This document shows positions 62,546 to 64,000 of a stretch of 64,000 bases of DNA, one piece after another. The position numbers and the translations under genes are program-made. Source of the DNA: Priestia abyssalis (lineage in GTDB: Bacteria; Bacillota; Bacilli; Bacillales; Bacillaceae_H); assembly GCF_002019595.1 (NCBI RefSeq), contig NZ_KV917369.1, forward strand, positions 2,628,417 to 2,692,416. Direction: 5' to 3'. The notes beneath the pieces are model-generated. The model was not told where the DNA came from, searched no databases, and was given only the letters and a program-made list of their open reading frames with translations. Position 1 is the first letter of the stretch. Each line of letters starts with the position of its first letter.

Positions 62546-62646
62546 AAAATCCCCCTTATTTTGGCTACCTCAAGTATAAAACTACTCTTAGCAGGTGTCC
62601 AAATTCATTAGGGGGCTAAATAGCAAGCATTTGGATAGAGAACATT

Positions 62647-62678
62647 CTTTATTTCTTTATTTCTTTATTTCTTTATTA
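62647..62678. repeat. Tandem octamer repeat
   Basis: CTTTATTT repeated four times (last copy CTTTATTA), directly outside the right end of the IS element. Confidence 0.8.
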
Positions 62679-62739
62679 CTTTGTAAAGATACAAACGTCA
62701 GATAACGGTATATTGTAAAATCCTTATTATACAGATAGG

Positions 62740-63330
62740 TAAGGGTTTGAAGTTATCGCTCCCTTTTCCCCCTGTTCACACCGTACATGAGACTTTCACC
62801 TCATACGGCGTTCCAACTAATCCAATTCAATTTAATCATCAACACTTTATGTGTCTCAACTCTTTCGTTTCAATAAGTCGGTGCCTCCCGTGGGAGGTAA
62901 ACCTCTTTTAGTCTTACGAGAACCTTATTAACCGATAAAGACTTGCCTTACATGATTAACTGATTCTTCATTAGTCTAGTGGCTATCCCTCCATGTGGAT
63001 TAGACATTTCATTGGTACTGTGCCACCACTTTCACTGATATGAAGAAAAGTTATACAATCGCTATTCTCACGACTATTTTCCTTTCCAACGCTTCACCGA
63101 GAGTAAGCTCTCCACGTTATCAGCTTACAACGTTGAGTTACATCTATTATGGAACAAACTTAGGTGCTTCCTATGAGCCTGTTAGCCTTGCATGTGCCTG
63201 TAACACAAGATAGATTTTCATATTCTTCATTCTTACTCATCCACAGCTAACCCTACATTTAGTAGTAAATACATTTCTATATCATGCGCGTCTAGACCCG
63301 TAATAACGATAGGTAACCTACTAAGTGTAA
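62740..63330 (-). mobile_element. Probable ORF-less group II intron copy
   Basis: A 590-bp non-coding minus-strand stretch, between a domain-V-like hairpin at its 3' end (62775-62812) and the domain V of the RT-bearing intron. It has the length expected of domains I-III and no reading frame. Boundaries are approximate; it might instead be rearranged intron sequence. Confidence 0.4.
62775..62812 (-). ncRNA. Group II intron domain V-like hairpin, second copy
   Basis: Minus strand CGCCGTATGAGGTGAAAGTC followed by TCATGTACGGTGTG: catalytic CGC triad, GAAA loop and 2-nt bulge as in domain V. Same design as 63371-63410. Confidence 0.65.
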
Positions 63331-63370
63331 AACTCTTGCGAGTTCCATTCTCTTTTCAGTTTTCCCTCGT

Positions 63371-63410
63371 CCCACACCGTGCGTGAGACTTTCATCTCAC
63401 ACGGCGCTCC
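63371..63410 (-). ncRNA. Group II intron domain V
   Basis: Minus strand GCGCCGTGTGAGATGAAAGT followed by CTCACGCACGGTGTGGG. Forms the 34-nt domain V hairpin with GAAA loop and paired bulge, 123 bp downstream of the intron-encoded protein's stop codon. Confidence 0.75.
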
Positions 63411-63532
63411 CTCGAAAATTATGTTTTCTTTATCATTCAATCATGATTTTTCCTCTGGACCTTATGATTTTCCTATTTTGTATTTAGAACAACGTTAGTT
63501 GTTCATATCTAACTTCATTGAAACTATCTAGA

Positions 63533-64000
63533 TTATTTTCTTTTTTCATCGATACAATTGTTCCCCACTAGCACCCTTAATTTATCCAGATTTTTAATGG
63601 TTTTTTTATTCAGATTTAGTCTTTTCAGGAGAGCCTTTATTGTAGCTGTTTTTGTTGCGTGTATCAGCTTGTGAACGTCTGATTTGATTAACGTTAGGTT
63701 TTGGTAGCTGTCATCACGTGTTATATGCCACGGTATTTTATGATGACAGTGCATGTCTAATAGATCTAACTGCTCGCCAGTAACCGAACATTTTCCGTTC
63801 TGAGCCACATAAAGTGACAAGCGATTGTCGTTGTATTCTAACGTCGCTCTACCTGTTAATATAGGGTGCTCTCGCAACCATTTAAGTTCTGTTTCGGATA
63901 CGTTTGTTAGATTCGTATGAATTAACTTTCGTCCTTCTTCAGCGTACTTATTAATGGCATTACGTTTCATCATTGGATTTTTATTTCTAACATCAGAGAG
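63533..64000 (-). CDS. ltrA: Group II intron-encoded protein, C-terminal part (HNH endonuclease domain)
   Basis: The frame is open to the right edge (LSDVRNKNP before MMKRNAINKY), so the reverse transcriptase and maturase parts lie outside. The visible part is the DNA-binding linker and the HNH domain (CHHKIPWHITRDDSYQNL, then SDVHKLIH). The first zinc-type pair, usually CxxC, reads CSVTG. Such proteins splice the intron and drive retrohoming. Two domain-V hairpins follow downstream. Confidence 0.85.
   Translation of the reverse strand, partial: LSDVRNKNPMMKRNAINKYAEEGRKLIHTNLTNVSETELKWLREHPILTGRATLEYNDNRLSLYVAQNGKCSVTGEQLDLLDMHCHHKIPWHITRDDSYQNLTLIKSDVHKLIHATKTATIKALLKRLNLNKKTIKNLDKLRVLVGNNCIDEKRK

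Larger units (their letters stand above)
61229..62616 (-). mobile_element. IS3-family insertion sequence, second element
   Basis: Ends CCCCCTAATTTTGGACAC (61229-61246) and GTGTCCAAATTCATTAGGGGGC (62595-62616) are imperfect inverted repeats. TAA directly flanks both sides, a likely 3-bp target duplication. CTACTCTTAG is repeated inside both ends. Encodes OrfA and OrfB on the minus strand. Confidence 0.8.

Noticed and set aside
62647-62678. Possible CRISPR or phase-variable tract
   Set aside because: Only a short tandem octamer without spacers; no cas genes or repeat-spacer structure occur anywhere in the window.

Overview
The window looks like chromosomal DNA from a low-GC Gram-positive of the family Bacillaceae (Bacillus, Priestia or Peribacillus type). 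Evidence is the strong AAAGGAGG-type ribosome sites, frequent TTG/GTG starts, a Bacillus-length SRP RNA of about 270 nt, a malic enzyme very close to B. subtilis YtsJ, a catabolite-responsive (cre) box and the absence of Gram-negative envelope genes. The species cannot be fixed from sequence alone.

Layout. 1-3.5 kb: the 3' part of a sigma-54 enhancer-binding regulator, a canonical -24/-12 promoter, and a translationally coupled three-gene iron-sulfur/FAD oxidoreductase operon. 3.6-11.4 kb: a minus-strand amine-catabolism operon (PuuP-like permease, aldehyde dehydrogenase, iron alcohol dehydrogenase, second aldehyde dehydrogenase, agmatinase-type ureohydrolase) divergent from a MerR/GyrI-like regulator; the shared control region contains a promoter with the 19-bp spacer typical of MerR control. 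12.9-16.4 kb: a DeoR-type regulator cut off in its HTH, abutting an ABC-2 exporter plus TetR repressor whose 34-bp palindromic operator overlaps the -10 box. 17.4-19.6 kb: a large protein with a TerD-like C-terminus. 22.6-24.2 kb: seven tRNA genes and the SRP RNA, all on the minus strand, with a duplicated spacer repeat.

25.9-35.8 kb holds the most interesting locus: a tightly overlapping six-gene minus-strand operon encoding a 1144-aa HEAT/DUF4132 (MolR-like) protein, a MoxR-type AAA+ ATPase, a DUF5682 protein, a vWA/MIDAS protein, a SWIM zinc-finger protein and a small helical protein. MoxR + vWA + SWIM + DUF5682 is a recurring combination suspected in stress or conflict responses; its activity is unknown to me, and the TerD-like protein 6 kb away may be functionally related.

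36-48 kb is ordinary single-gene housekeeping and stress content (RidA, metallo-beta-lactamase-fold hydrolase, malic enzyme, sugar-binding protein, MOSC, hydrolases, LysE, VOC proteins) with small lipoproteins and small membrane proteins.

48-64 kb is an accessory zone in decay: pseudogenes of CbrC/UPF0167, DUF2199 and a type I restriction HsdR-N-like protein, several small membrane proteins and lipoproteins, a dense family of short palindromic repeats built on CCCCGTTAGTT-AATAAG, IS200/IS605-like palindromes, two IS3-family elements and, at the right edge, a group II intron reverse transcriptase C-terminus followed by two domain-V-like hairpins, suggesting a tandem ORF-less intron copy.
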